From Periplaneta americana (Eukaryota; Arthropoda; Insecta; Blattodea; Blattidae), in contig NC_091119.1 of the NCBI RefSeq assembly GCF_040183065.1, positions 108,031,763 to 108,095,762 on the forward strand: a stretch of 64,000 nt of DNA. Reading direction: 5' to 3'. Positions 1 through 13,481 of the stretch are shown one piece after another (position 1 is the stretch's first letter; the number at the start of each line of letters is the position of its first letter). The notes under the pieces are model-generated. The model searched no databases. It was not told where the DNA came from and saw only the letters and a program-made list of their open reading frames with translations. The translations under genes were made by a program, and so were the position numbers.

Positions 1-483
1 TTCTTCGTTATGAGTTCTGAATTGATTAAAGTTTCAACACTTGCTACCAAGCTGACAATATCTAACATGTTTCATTATGTTCTTTTATTAATAATTAAAA
101 AAAAAACAAGAATTTTCGAACATATGTTTATATGAACTTTTTTTCTTGTTTTGGTGTGAGAAACATCCCCCCCCCCCCAAGGTTTGTCAAAGTATTTCTG
201 AAACACTCTGTATATAAAATATCATTAACAGAATTTGGAGTAATTTCAACGATCCTTCATGAAGCTTTAAAATGCAGGTTTCTAAAAAATTTAAATTTTG
301 AGTTGTCTCTCTTTTTAACTGGGCCGTGGATATGCATATATACGTGAAAATGGGAAAGAAAACTCAGAAATTTTCCAAATACTCATTTTATATATTATAG
401 TAGTAATTAAAAATGTATTTTGAAAATTTGTTAAGTTGTTGCGATTTAAATAAAAAAATATATTATATTTTTCTATCTCCTAG
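1..483. other. AT-rich stretch, no gene recognised
   Basis: The sequence is AT-rich with a short poly-C run near 169-178. No long open frame, splice-flanked coding block or repeat family is recognisable. Confidence 0.5.
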
Positions 484-1180
484 GATCACTGAAATACTAT
501 AGGGAGGTTAAATAGTTTTGGGAACAGGAAGAATATATTAGACTAAATTCGAGGGAAGAGAGAACAGGAATGGCATGGTGGAGATTAGGTATCTGGAAGC
601 TCAAGAATAAGAGAGGGAACGTAGAGAAGGATAAATGTCCTTTGTGTGGACTAGCGGAAGATGCAATGCATATTGCGTTTGAGAAACAGTTGGGTGGATA
701 AAAAAAATGTCTACAAATAAACGCTATAGTAGCTTATAAAAATGAATGGTCCCCTTAACGCCAGCAGTCTGCATAAATTAGGAAAATTTCTTTTTAGAGT
801 TAAAATTAGATGGGAAGAGAAAGTCAAAGCTCTAACGAATATGGAATTATAAATGTTGAGTAGTCGGACACGATAGGAAACTACGAAAAGTAGTCAATGA
901 AGTTAACAGAATAATTTTTAAGAGATTGAGTATAGAAGTGAAAAAGCTAAAGTAAGAGTTTTAAATACAAGAGCTATACTTATTATTAGTTTATTATTAT
1001 TATTATTATTATTATTATCATTATTATTATTAGGACGTACAGAGGATACTTATAGGTTCAATATGTAGTTGTTCTTGTAATGTTTGTATAGAAAGTGATG
1101 GCGGATTAAGAACTGGAACACATCTAACCCGCCATGACGTGAACAAAGATTGATGAAATAAATAAAATATAAATAAATAT
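484..1180 (+). mobile_element. 3' end of a decayed non-LTR retrotransposon
   Basis: Around 552-690 the + strand reads as a coding remnant containing RTGMAWWRLGIWKLKN, then CPLC and a downstream histidine. This resembles the CCHC-like tail of insect LINE reverse transcriptases. The frame then breaks. A (TTA)n run lies at about 983-1033, and the block ends in an AATAAATAAAATATAAATAA-type tail near 1160-1180, as LINE 3' ends do. The clade is not certain. It is an inactive fragment. Confidence 0.6.
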
Positions 1181-1884
1181 AAATATTTTTCTATCTGAAC
1201 TGTTTATCATTTTCAGCTCAAAACAAAGTAATGATACAACAATAATTTACCTCTAACAGATCAGAATAGCGAAAAATTGCCAAGAAATGCAAGAATCTAT
1301 AAAGACTGCACATACCACGTAGCAGTGATTTATTTACCTTGACTCAGTTTTGTAATCGAGGGTAAATGTATGAAGGAATAAATGTATGGATGAATCTTAT
1401 TAATTAAATCATAGCAAGAAAATATTCAGATAGCCTTACATCTGAATACGGAACCCCTGTCAAGGTTCGAGGTGCTGATACAGATCTCTTCTAATTGGAT
1501 ACCCTTAAAATTCACCATAATTAAAAGAATATTAATACGCAGGCTTGTTAGTGAGTTACAAATTGAATATCAGTCCGAAACAAAAGGTGCATCAGTGTTC
1601 GAATGAAGTCCCCAGTGCAACACTTGTGCGGAGATGCCGCCATTTTGCAACTGCTGCTTATTTTTCGCTGTGCGCACATGGTAATACTACTGTCTAGTAA
1701 TGTTAGCTTCAGGCGTCTCATTCATTTAAGTCGCTACTTCAATTTGTAACCTACTGACTCTCCTCGTATGTGTAGCAAATTTGAGCTGTAGTGCTGTTTC
1801 ACTTGTTATTACTGTTAATAGACAGTACAAATATCACGCACTCAATTATGTGAGGTTATAATTATATTATCTATTCTGTTGCAG
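1181..1884. other. Non-coding sequence upstream of Tm2 coding exon 1
   Basis: No open frame or repeat is recognised. If the acceptor at 1884 is used, this is the end of a 5' UTR intron, and the tropomyosin promoter lies further upstream, possibly outside the window. Confidence 0.4.
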
Positions 1885-1929
1885 TTGTAAGTTTCTTGAA
1901 CAGAGGGGGAGAAACAACAAGCAGCCACC
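1885..1929 (+). other. Tm2: Probable 5' UTR segment of Tm2 behind a splice acceptor
   Basis: TATTCTGTTGCAG ending at 1884 is a good 3' splice site. The following 45 bases end in AGCCACC before the ATG, a strong Kozak context. A non-coding upstream exon spliced here is typical of insect tropomyosin genes but cannot be seen directly. Confidence 0.5.
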
Positions 1930-2043
1930 ATGGACGCGATCAAGAAGAAGATGCAGGCCATGAAAATGGAGAAGGACAGTGCCATGGACAAGGCCGACAC
2001 CTGCGAGGGGCAGGCAAAGGAGGCCAACCTCAAGGCAGACAAG
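1930..2043 (+). CDS. Tm2: Tm2 coding exon 1 (residues 1-38)
   Basis: This exon encodes the N-terminal head-to-tail overlap segment, beginning [16 protein letters not shown]. The start is fixed by the strong Kozak context and by tropomyosin's invariant MDAIKKKM opening. The donor GTCAGG follows at 2044 and the exon ends in phase 0. Confidence 0.96.
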
Positions 2044-3699
2044 GTCAGGAACAATTCTGTAATACAAGAAAATTAAGAGAACCAACATTGTGTTTGAACA
2101 TCACTTGGTTGAGAGAAGAATGATTATTATAAGCAAATGCTGCAAAGTAAAATTATTCTTGTTCATTGCTCGGTAGAGTCAACAAATGTCTTACTTACTT
2201 ACTTATGCCTTTTAAGGAACTCGGAGGTTCATTGCCGCCCTCACATAAGCCCGCCATCGGTCCCTATCCTAAGCAAGATTAATCCAGTCTCTACCATCAT
2301 ATCCCACCTCCCTCAAATCCATTTCAATATTATCTTTCCATCTACGGCTCGGCCTCCCGAAAGGTCTTTTTCCCCTCCGGCCTCTCAACTAACACTCTAT
2401 ATGCATTTCTGGATTCGCCCACAGTGCTAATTGCTCTGTCAACTCAAACATCTGGATTTAATGTTTCTAATTATGTCTGGTAAAGAATACAATGCGTGCA
2501 GTTCTGCATTGTGTAACTTTCTCCATTCTCCTGTAACTTCATCCCTCTTAGCACCAAATATTTTCCTAAGCACCTTATTCTCAAACACCCTTAACCTCTG
2601 TCATCCGTCCCATTCCGAGGCTTATTTTGAGGTTTCGTAACAAGCTGTTTTTTACTGTGATGGGTTGTTAGTCCTTCGCCCAACCCCCAAGCTGGAGGAT
2701 CAGTCCTCATCGACTGTCCGCTACTGCTTATTCAATATATTCGCAGCTACTCTCCATATCTGGAGGCCGTCTCCTATGACTATATAAGGAAATAACTAGT
2801 ACTGCTTGGCGACCATTCGAATGGGTGAACGTATGAAAATGTAAAAAGATTCAGTAGGGCATGCTGTGTTTAGTCACCGCTAGGATGAATAACATTCATT
2901 AATATAATAAAATGTAGTGAGGCTTCATCATCATTTAGATGAATGACTATTTGATAGTGTAAGAAAATGTGTACAATTAAGCTGAAAGAATGGTGATCAT
3001 TCATCATGTTCAGTCAGTTTTCACGCTATTTTGCGACATGTTGCATGGAATCAGTTGAACAAACAATTGAACTCACACAATTAGCTTCATGTTGAATTTC
3101 ACACTAATGTGCAGAAGAGGCTCAATACAATTTTATGAAAAATTGGTTCACTGGCTCCGTCTATAGCATTTTTAGAGGACTCTCATTTAACGCAAAGTGA
3201 ACTGGAGAAAAGGGTTCAATCAATCTTCTTAATGTATCCAGCTGTTTGCTGACGACATAAAGTCCATTATAGTCCACTGTAGTCTATTCAATTTTTGTTT
3301 TTCATGAAAAATGAGGGGTATTTTGATCGGTGTTAATTATAGATGCCTGTTGATAGTAGCTAGAGTTGGGGTGTAGTCAATATATATTGCAGAGATGTGT
3401 CTTCTGCAACTGGTACTGAAGATTTTAATTCACTTTTTTGTGGTTTATGGATGGACAATATAGAAGAATGTGATCCAGAACTTCATCATGATTATTACAC
3501 CAGCAATAAGATCAATTGAAAAAACACTACACTTTAAGGAAGGTTATGATTTTCTTCTTTAAAAAGGCTCTCCTATTTGTTAAATGCTCATCAGCCCCCT
3601 TGTGCACGTGTACCCTTCTTGCACAACTGCTTTCTTACACACGTATATTTAAGGTTGCCAGGCTTTTGTCAGAAAGAAAGGAGGGTTTGCCATGAGATA

Positions 3700-3756
<57 letters not shown>

Positions 3757-6700
3757 ACTGAATAGAACAGAGTTGTTTACATATTCTACATTTAATTTAC
3801 TCCTTCTAGTATTTCTCTTGAGATTTAGCTGTTCCTAACAATTTTTCATCCTCTTTTGCAAATTGGTAAAAATGTTCACAAACGAAAGACAAATTCAGTA
3901 GCTACAACTTGTAGTTCTGCTTTGATCAGCTCAGGATAACTCCTGTTTATAACAATAATGTTCATTTATTCTTCATTCATATGAAACTTATTCTATAAAG
4001 ACATTATAAGTTGGAATTCTAATAGAAATCTTAATTATGACTTCATTTATGATTGAAACACTTCCTTTATAAACTTTAGAAATAAATAAAGACACTTACC
4101 AACATCGCTTCCTTGATAATGATTATGTTTCAATAAAACAACCTTACTCCCACAAAATTGCTCACATAGTTCATCAAGGTTCACAAATTCTTAAAAAATC
4201 AATTTAATTTTCAAATAAAGAATAATCTAATTCTTGACTCGATGAAATGCTATGTAACTTTCAATATTGATTATTTTCTGTAAAATTGTAGAATTTTTCA
4301 AGATTATGCAGGATGTTGGCATAAAACTCACAAAAAATTTAACAGAACTATTAATAAGGAACAATATCATCCATGTAATGTCACTGTAATTGCAATATTC
4401 CGGGACTTCAAAAATAAAATTCTTTGATGTGTGTGTATTGCAGAAAGGAAGAAACAGTCTTACGGGCAAAAGAAAAACGCAGTCCATAAAATATAAGGAA
4501 AAAGCCTAAAGCTTAGGAGAAAAACCTAAGAATTGTCAACCCTACGTATAGTAGTTGTAAAGTCTCCGTCTAAAGAAGACAATATTTATATGTTTTAGGT
4601 TTAACTAGAAACATAGACAGCAATACGCATTTGGATATATTCTCATTAAGTCAATAATTTTTAACGAAGATTATTTTGGTCCTTAACAGAAATACGCAGT
4701 CTTTCAAACTTTAGTATGAATTAAATAAGTTCGTATTCTGATAACAGATATGCAATACTAATTATATTCCCAGTTTCTTAATTAATTTAAAGTTAATAAG
4801 TTTCTCAGTCACAAATAAAACATTTCCTAAAAATAAGCAGATCGTACGACTGAAACACATGAGATGGGCAAGTCGAATTGTGCACATTTGGTGAATGAAG
4901 TAAGCCTACCTCTAAATACTATAGAATTTAGTCGCTAGTTGGTAGTGTCAGAAAACATGTTTGTAAGTTTGGTGCTAACGTGTTTCCGTCGTGTTTTCCA
5001 GATCCTTGAGGATGTCCGGGACCTCGAGAAGAGGCGGGCTCAGCTGGAGTCAGACTTGGAGACAACCAAGAAGAACTTGGAGCAGGCCAACAAGGACCTC
5101 GAGGCCAAGGAAAAGGCTCTGCAGGCCGTACGTGAGAGCACTCACTCACTCACTCACTCACTCACTCACTCACTCACTCACTCACTCACTCACTCACTCA
5201 CTCACTCACTCACTCACTCACTCACTCACTCACTCACTCACTCACTCACTCACTCACTTTCTGATTTGTTGTTAATTCTGCAAATCTTAAACTCCCTGCA
5301 GTCTCTCGCAAATTCGAAGCTCGCCTGAGGGCTGTGTGGAATTTGCATACAAATAAATATATACGATGTTGACTAACTAGTCAAACAATTAAGCGAATCG
5401 TGGAAATTGGCTACTGATTACATTTCTACTAAGAGCAGAAAAGGGTCAGACTAAAATAATTTGAAGTTGATCCTTCTTGTCCTTTTTATCATCTGTCATC
5501 ATCGCCATGGTCACTAAATTACCACCACCAATACCATTAACGTTACCAATGCTACCACTACTATTACCGCCGCTACAACTGTCATCACATCCATCATTGC
5601 CTTTACAACCACTATTACCACCGCAATTATCACCACTGTCACCTTCGGCACCACTACTACCTTTATCATCGCCTTTACAATCACAATCACACCGTTATTA
5701 CCACAGTTATCACTACTACCACCATCAGCACCACTATTACCGCTAGTATCACTAACATTACTGCCACTGCCACAATTATCAACACAATGACCACTATCAC
5801 CACCACCACCACCATCACCACCACCATTACCACAACGACAGCCATCATCATCAATACCATTAACGTTACCAACGTTAACGTTACTACTATTACCACCGTT
5901 ACAATTGTCATCACATCCATCATTGCCTTTACAACCACCATTACCACCACATTATCACCACTACCACCACTATCATCGCCTCTACATCCACCATCACCAC
6001 CGTTATTACCACAGTTATTACTACTACCATCATCAGCACCACTATTACATACAGCTAGCATCGCTAACATTACTGCCACTACCACAATCATCACATTACC
6101 ACTGCTATCATCATCACAACTGCCACCATCATCACGACTATCACCACTAACACTAGCATCAAAATCATCTTAAGGAAAAATCTGCACCAGTACTAGACAT
6201 TTAAGAGTACCTTAGCGGTGTTATCCTCATGCAATCACTATCAGCTTGTGTCAAGGGGACAAATATAAGCTAACACAAGTGATAAAAGCGCAGATCAATT
6301 CCCAGTTTCCTCGCTGCTTAGAATCCGCTGCCACTACACTTGTTATCAATGAGCACACAGATTGTTACTGCAGTAACGATGATAAAATGAATAACTCCCA
6401 TGATATGCAAGGAAACATACAAATTAATCATTTGGATGAAATATTGGAAAATTGATTAAACATAGAACGGGACATTACATGTTTGCAGGCTGAGAGCGAG
6501 ATGGCGGCGCTGAACAGGAAGGTACAGCTCATTGAGGAGGATCTGGAGCGATCTGAGGAGAGGTCCGGCACTGCCCTCACCAAGCTGCACGAGGCCTCCG
6601 AAGCCGCCGACGAGGCCAGCCGGTACGTTTTAAAACGTTGGATTCATCAGTAAACAACTCTAGTTATGTTCCATATATCGCTGTTTTTTATTTTAATCTT

Positions 6701-9700
6701 GAACGTCCTTATTATCGTTCTGTTCTGAATTCTGCCGTATCAATAATTGATTTCCCGGTTATTGCTCACAAGATTTTCAAGTCTAATATTCTAATTTGTG
6801 ATGTACAGAGTCTTTCATAAGTAACAAGTCTACCGAAAAATCAACTATTTTGGATAATTTTTTGAAATGATGTTCATCCTCACGAGAAAGAACCCTTCCC
6901 GGTGCCGTACAGTCGATTTGGAAACAATCACTCCCTCCCCTCGCCGCCAGAGCTATTAAACGAAATAATGGTTAGTGTTTTAACCTTTATTAAAACACAT
7001 AAATGTAAAAACAATTTCAATTGTTGATGAATTATGGTGTGCAATTTTCAAAATGTCTTCCGTTCTGTTGAATGCACAAATGTAAGCGACGTATCAACTC
7101 TTCATGGACTCTGGTGAGCATGTCAGGCGTAACCATTTGTATCATATGTTCAATTCGTTCCACTAATTCAGGAATGGTGCTTGGCTTAGTCGCATAGACA
7201 AGATCCTTGATGAATCCACAAAAAAAAAGAAGTCCAGGGGAGTCAAATCAGGTGATCGCGGAGATCAACGGATTAGGGCTGTGCGACCGATCCACCTGCC
7301 TGAAAACACTTCATCTAGCAAGGCTCGAACATCAAATCGACTGTACGGCACCGGGAGGGGTTCTTTCTCCTGAGGATGAACATCATCAAAAAATTATCCA
7401 AAATAGTTAATTTTTCGATAGACTCGTTACTTATGAAAGACCCTGTATAATAATTGCACTGATTAACACTTTGTTAATTACGGAAATTCATAATCACATT
7501 AATAATAATTTATTTAATTTAATTACAATTAATGTCAATGTTCTAGCCAACAATAGACTAGCACAATGGATGTAATAATAACACAACACTAAAAATGAAA
7601 ACATGATAATAATGATACGTTTTATTCGAAACTGATCTTTTTTACGATGACTATATATACTGGTACTCTAAACGTAATGCATGATTTTGTGTTATTCTAG
7701 TTTGTAAGTTTTATTAATTAACGAACTAACTCTGATTGCAGAATGTGCAAGGTATTCGAGAACCGCAGCCTTCAGGATGAGGAGAGGATGGACCAGCTGA
7801 CCAACCAGCTGAAGGAAGCCAGACTGCTGGCTGAGGACGCCGACGGCAAGTCTGACGAGGTGATTATCTACTCTGAAATTAGATCTTCTCTTTGTTAATG
7901 TAATCCACGACCATAACATTTTTGTAGTAACACAGTTTTGAATAATACTTGAAGAGAATTACACACTGACAGATATTTAATTTTTAAACTCGAACAAGAA
8001 AATGACTTTATGTTAAAAAGGAAAATCTACTTGTAGATGCGGCTAGAATGGTTACAATAATATCGATTAAATCCATTTACTTCTCAAAACAACTTTTTCC
8101 GTTGCCTGAGGGTAAGAAGAGTGTTCTTTTGTTATAAGAAATGTAAGAAAGTCTCTACAAATTTAGTTTTTTGCTTCATCGTAAGCCTGTGTCTATCAAA
8201 TATGGAGAACAGGTTTAAAATAGAAATCAATTACCACTAGTGCAACAATTTTGGGGTTTTACACAGTGTAATAGATGTAGAAACATCGTAAGTGTCGGTT
8301 CTATCATTAGAGAAAGTAATGCAACGAGAACTTATCTATTTCATCGGATACATAGAACTATTCTCCAGGTCTGGCTTAATTTTGTAAAGATTTTCACATC
8401 TTGGAAGTTTTAAATCATACAATTATAAGAATTTTATCTATCCACTGTTCCCAGAATTCGGGCATTAGCTGTAGGCACCATTGTAGTATACACTTGTATC
8501 ATAATGATAACGCACCGGTAACTCATATACTAATTGTCCCGTAATGCTTATACCAGTACTTATTTTCTCTTGCTATTTTACTACAATTTTTTTGCTGATC
8601 TGAGAGTAGTGAATGCAGCACTCTTCTGGTCAGGAGTTGTGATTGCTTGTCTGTGCATACAGGTCACCCAGAAGCTGGCCAACGTTGAAGACGAGCTGGA
8701 AGTGGCTGAGGACCGAGTCAAGACCGGAGAATCGTAAGTTAAGATTCCCAAGTGTCAAGTCGTAGCTTAGACTCATTGACTTCGACTTTGTAACTGTACT
8801 TTTACGCTTTGCAGGAAGATCATGGAGCTTGAGGAAGAGTTGAAAGTCGTCGGTAACAGCTTGAAATCTCTGGAGGTCTCTGAGGAGAAGGTGAGTGTCG
8901 ACTATAATCAAATTAAGACGAGCATATTATATACATTTTATGTTATCAACATAGCTTCAAGTGTTCATGCTGTAAACTCGTAAGTTCGTAATAATTATCA
9001 TTATCAAAAACTGAAAGCATGTAGGCTGTCTGAAGTCGGTTAAACCTTCATTTTGATCTCATCTCTTTTTGATTCTCTCAGTGTGATTTATTGTTACAAG
9101 CTAGTTTTTCTATCCTTTTTCTTTCATACTGTAAATATGATGATTCCATTTTTTCTACACATATTTCCAGTAAATTTTGTTTTTGAAATACCGTAGTTCT
9201 GATATCAAAATACATTGCGTATCTTTTAAATTGTAACCGGAAACTTCTCTAAAAATGTCCAATCCGATTTCGGAAAGATCGTTGAATTGTTCTCTTAGAA
9301 CCTAGGTTTCATTGCTATAATGCAATTTTGGTATATAGTATTCATAATTCTCAATATTATTTACATATTTTAGCATATTTTCACAGTTCACAGAGAAGAA
9401 ATATGAATCTTGCTTTTGTTGTTGTTGCTTATGGCTAATCGAGTCCATTTCATCAGCTTTCTAGTATCCCAGTATTGATGGCTGATGTTCTTCATGGTCT
9501 TATGTGTCGGATCAAGTTTTCTGCAGTATAGCAGGTGTTTGTCTTTGTTTGGTGTTATGTTTTTGGCATATCGTACACCCTTCTGATTCTAAAATATTTA
9601 TCCTATTAAGTGGGCTGCAAGACAGTTGTTGCAAGTGTTAAAACGGAATAAAGCTATAGTTCTCTTCAGAGTTTGTTCTTGTTTCCAAGTACAGTCACCA

Positions 9701-12214
9701 TCTTTCCAGATTTAAGCGTTTGCTATGTTTTCGTGCGCGTTGTTCTTGGCGTTTTCTTATCGTTCTTTTCGTCACTGTCTTTGCAGCTGGCATGTTAGTG
9801 GGAATTGTAGTTTGGTTAGTGCAGTAGCCTACCCTTCTTAACCAGGTGATCTGCCAATCCGTTTCGTGTTATTTGTTTATAACAGGGAAAAGCACCAATT
9901 AAAATTGACAGTACAAAATTATGTCACTTATGTCATGAAAATTAAGAACAAATTTAAAAGAAATAAATACATATTATTCCAACGTGTGGCGGAATTCATT
10001 GGAGCACAAAGTGTCTATTTAGGCAAATTTACTCTCGTCCACAGCTTCCCGGGCAATGCTAAGTAATTAACATCTGTGGCAAAAGATATTCAAAATGAAG
10101 ACATATGCGTCTATTCACGTAGTAACTGATGTGTTTCGTGTTGAAGTTAACTTATAGGGTGGCCATAATCTTGAGACAAAGTCATCCAGCTACTTACAAA
10201 ATTAATAGGTAAAGCAGCTCCGTACAAGATTAGCTTAATAAAATATACGTGATTACAGCGATCACAAAATTTAAGCCGGTTCGTAAAGTAGCCATAAGAA
10301 ATTAATGCATTTTCTCAATACTAAACAATTGTAAATAATGTTGTTTTACTCTCGAATACCGGGATTTGAGAATTTTTGTACAATATGTTGAGATGATTTG
10401 TCCATAAATTTCACGTGCATTAGTAGCCTAATTTAGTTTTTTGAATAGGTTAAAATTCAATATTTTGTTAAAATTTAGAAGCAGATCTCTTCATGGTTTA
10501 CCGATATGAAAAGGGTAATTTTAATGTCTTGTTTATATTGGCAACAGGCCATGACTGTTTGGCCAAACACCTGCATAGAATTGGAATATATCAGTCCCCT
10601 AACTGCCCATTATGCAACTCAAATCAAGAAATGGATTCGAAACACCTCACAATCTGTGCTTCAGTGACTGACTATGACAATATCTTTGAAAAATATTGGA
10701 GTGAAAGAGGTCAAATGACTTTATTATCAAACGCCTGGCATTAGAAAACAACAACATAAAAGACATTGAGGTGTATACGTGCTTTGTGTTACAGGCCAAC
10801 CAGAGAGTAGAGGAGTACAAGCGCCAGATCAAGACCCTGACTGTCAAGTTGAAGGAGGTGAGTTCCACGTTACTTCACTGCTTCCCCTTAATTTTATTTT
10901 AGCATTTCTGGAGTAAAACTATCACATTTATATACTACTTTGACAGTTAGTCTGTGTCATGTTAAGCACTAGAAAGGTACCGGTTCAAACCCGGAAGATG
11001 GCAAATGATTTTTATCTTAGCATCAATTCCCAAATTGGTGTGGAGAACACTAGTCTTTTTTCCTTGTGGATAAAGAAACTCAAGCATATCTTACTACTAC
11101 TTGCTAGTAGGCATAAGAACTTTACTCTCCTGATTCCGACTCGCCTTCATGGAGTTCAATAAGAATAAACTTCTGAAAGTTTGAGTAATCACTTGAATTC
11201 TGTGTGAAGCCAACTGTATGTTTTGATACACTTCAGAGGTTTATAAATGTTGTCTATTGTAATACTGGTAGAAACATTTCTTAGTTTCGCTGTAATAATT
11301 CTCACTGGATGAGAAATCTTGACTTCATTCATGATGAAAATTAACAGCAGTTATGAAAGTTACGTAGGTGCTTTCATGTTAAAGGAAGCCTTTTACAATT
11401 CCTTGACAGAAACTTTAAGTAAACTCTCAGTTTTTGTGGCTAGTTTTAATTGTGAAATAACGAACCAGTTAAACAAGACAGAGAGATACCTGCATTTAAC
11501 ACAAAAAGCCATACACCAAAAGGGTATGAAGAAGACTTGTTTTAGTTTTTTTGTAACTCTTATGATTGGCTATACTCAGTGTTTTTGTTTTTATGGAATT
11601 TGCGTCGTAAATATTCACTACTATGAATGAAGTATGTCACCGATATGCAGTAGATATGCTCGACTAAACGCGTTGCTAACACGAATGAAAACCCACATGA
11701 GTGTGTATTATTTTTGCAGGCTGAAGCCCGTGCAGAGTTCGCTGAGAAGTCCGTGAAGAAGCTCCAGAAGGAGGTTGACAGGCTTGAAGGTACGCCCCGC
11801 GCCTTGACGCCTCCATCCTTGTGGTCCCTGTGTACAACTCCCATTGAATTTACCTGGTGAACTGTTCGGTCTCGCCCTACGATTTCACTAGCCATGAGCT
11901 GTATGTCCAAAACCATACATCACTAAACTAACTTAAGAGGACAGTGCAAAATATAGATAAGTCGTCTAAACATCTAGAAACTGCTTCGAAACGGAAGTGA
12001 CAGCTAATTATATTGTAGAAGAATTCTTTTCCACATTTCTTTATCATCTTCCTTTATCAGTTCATCATTAGCATTATCATCTTATTTTCATCATCGTAAT
12101 AATAATGATAATAACACTGTAATAACCACTGCGTTCGATCTTCATTTTCATTGCTTTTCCCTTTCATAATCATAATTACCACCATTATTACATATATCAA
12201 GTTTTTAATTTTCA

Positions 12215-12260
<46 letters not shown>

Positions 12261-12501
12261 TAATTATAATAAAGAATACCACTCACTTCATCCTCATTAT
12301 TTTTTCTCCATTATCATCATAGTCGTTATTTACACGAGTTCATTTATTTTCCGTCGTATCTTCAAATCTTCACGTTTCCTTTTTTAATTTTCTACATCGT
12401 CATCGTTACTACCACCATCTTTATTTAACTGGTTACATTTTCTTCATTATTAACAGATTTTCACTAAAACTTTTATTTTCATCAGTTTTTTATTTATTTT
12501 T

Positions 12502-12549
<48 letters not shown>

Positions 12550-13416
12550 AATCATCTTCATTAGCGTTTCTTTTGCTTCACTTTTTTCAATATCATCATC
12601 ACCTCCCCACTTTTATCTTGACTGGTTTCATTTCCTTCATTATTACCACTAACATTTTTGTCATAGGTAATCTCATAAGATATTTCCATTTTGTCGCGCT
12701 CTTAAATTTTTCCAAAGGAAAATAAACTCTCGCGTAGTATTAATACGATTATTTAGCTAATAGAATAATTAATTAATTATTAATAAAATGAAGGCAATGA
12801 CGCATAATATTACTGGACAATATACCCATATTTGATATACATCTTACATATCGTATCATATTTCAATCGCTGTTACGTTCTATTGTATTCGTGAAGAAAG
12901 AATGTAAATATTTTTTGTAAATACGACCATAGCCATTTAGTGTTAACTACTTATGACCGAAAGAAACAACGGAATAATTTAAATTTCATTTTTATTATGA
13001 ATACAATGCAGTTAAAAAAATGGGAATTTAATTACGCGTACAATATTATGGAAGTGAAAACCTGTGAAAGTAAATTTATTTAATGTATTTGATGCTGAGT
13101 AAATTGATGTTGTTCAATTATTTATATATACTTTATATTGATCATTATGGTGTTCCTCGCTAATTTGTAATGGATACACTGCAATTTCCATCACCTTTTA
13201 AATACTTGAGTAGCCTATCAAGCAGCGAACAAATGCGACATCGATGACAAAACAAAAGTGATAATATAAAATCGACAATATTACAGTGATAGATTGATCT
13301 GATGGGTTACAATTCAGCTAGTTCTTACTCTGCATTGATGAACTGATACAGAAACGAAATAGTCTAGGCTATTTTTTCTAACTCTTTTATATAGCAGTTT
13401 TCATCAGCTTTTCTCT

Positions 13417-13481
<65 letters not shown>

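Larger units (their letters stand above)
2044..5001 (+). other. Tm2 intron 1
   Basis: This 2.96-kb intron holds a LINE fragment (2180-2800) and an ATT microsatellite (3700-3755). I see nothing else identifiable in 2801-3699 or 3756-5001; no alternative tropomyosin exon was found there. Confidence 0.85.
8891..10794 (+). other. Tm2 intron 6
   Basis: The 1.9-kb intron contains two LINE remnants in opposite orientation (9420-9800 minus, 10480-10765 plus). Nothing is recognised in 8891-9419 or 9801-10479. Confidence 0.8.

Noticed and set aside
5687..6173. Overlapping 128-135 codon frames on both strands
   Set aside because: They are low-complexity translations of the ACC/ATC trinucleotide region inside Tm2 intron 2.
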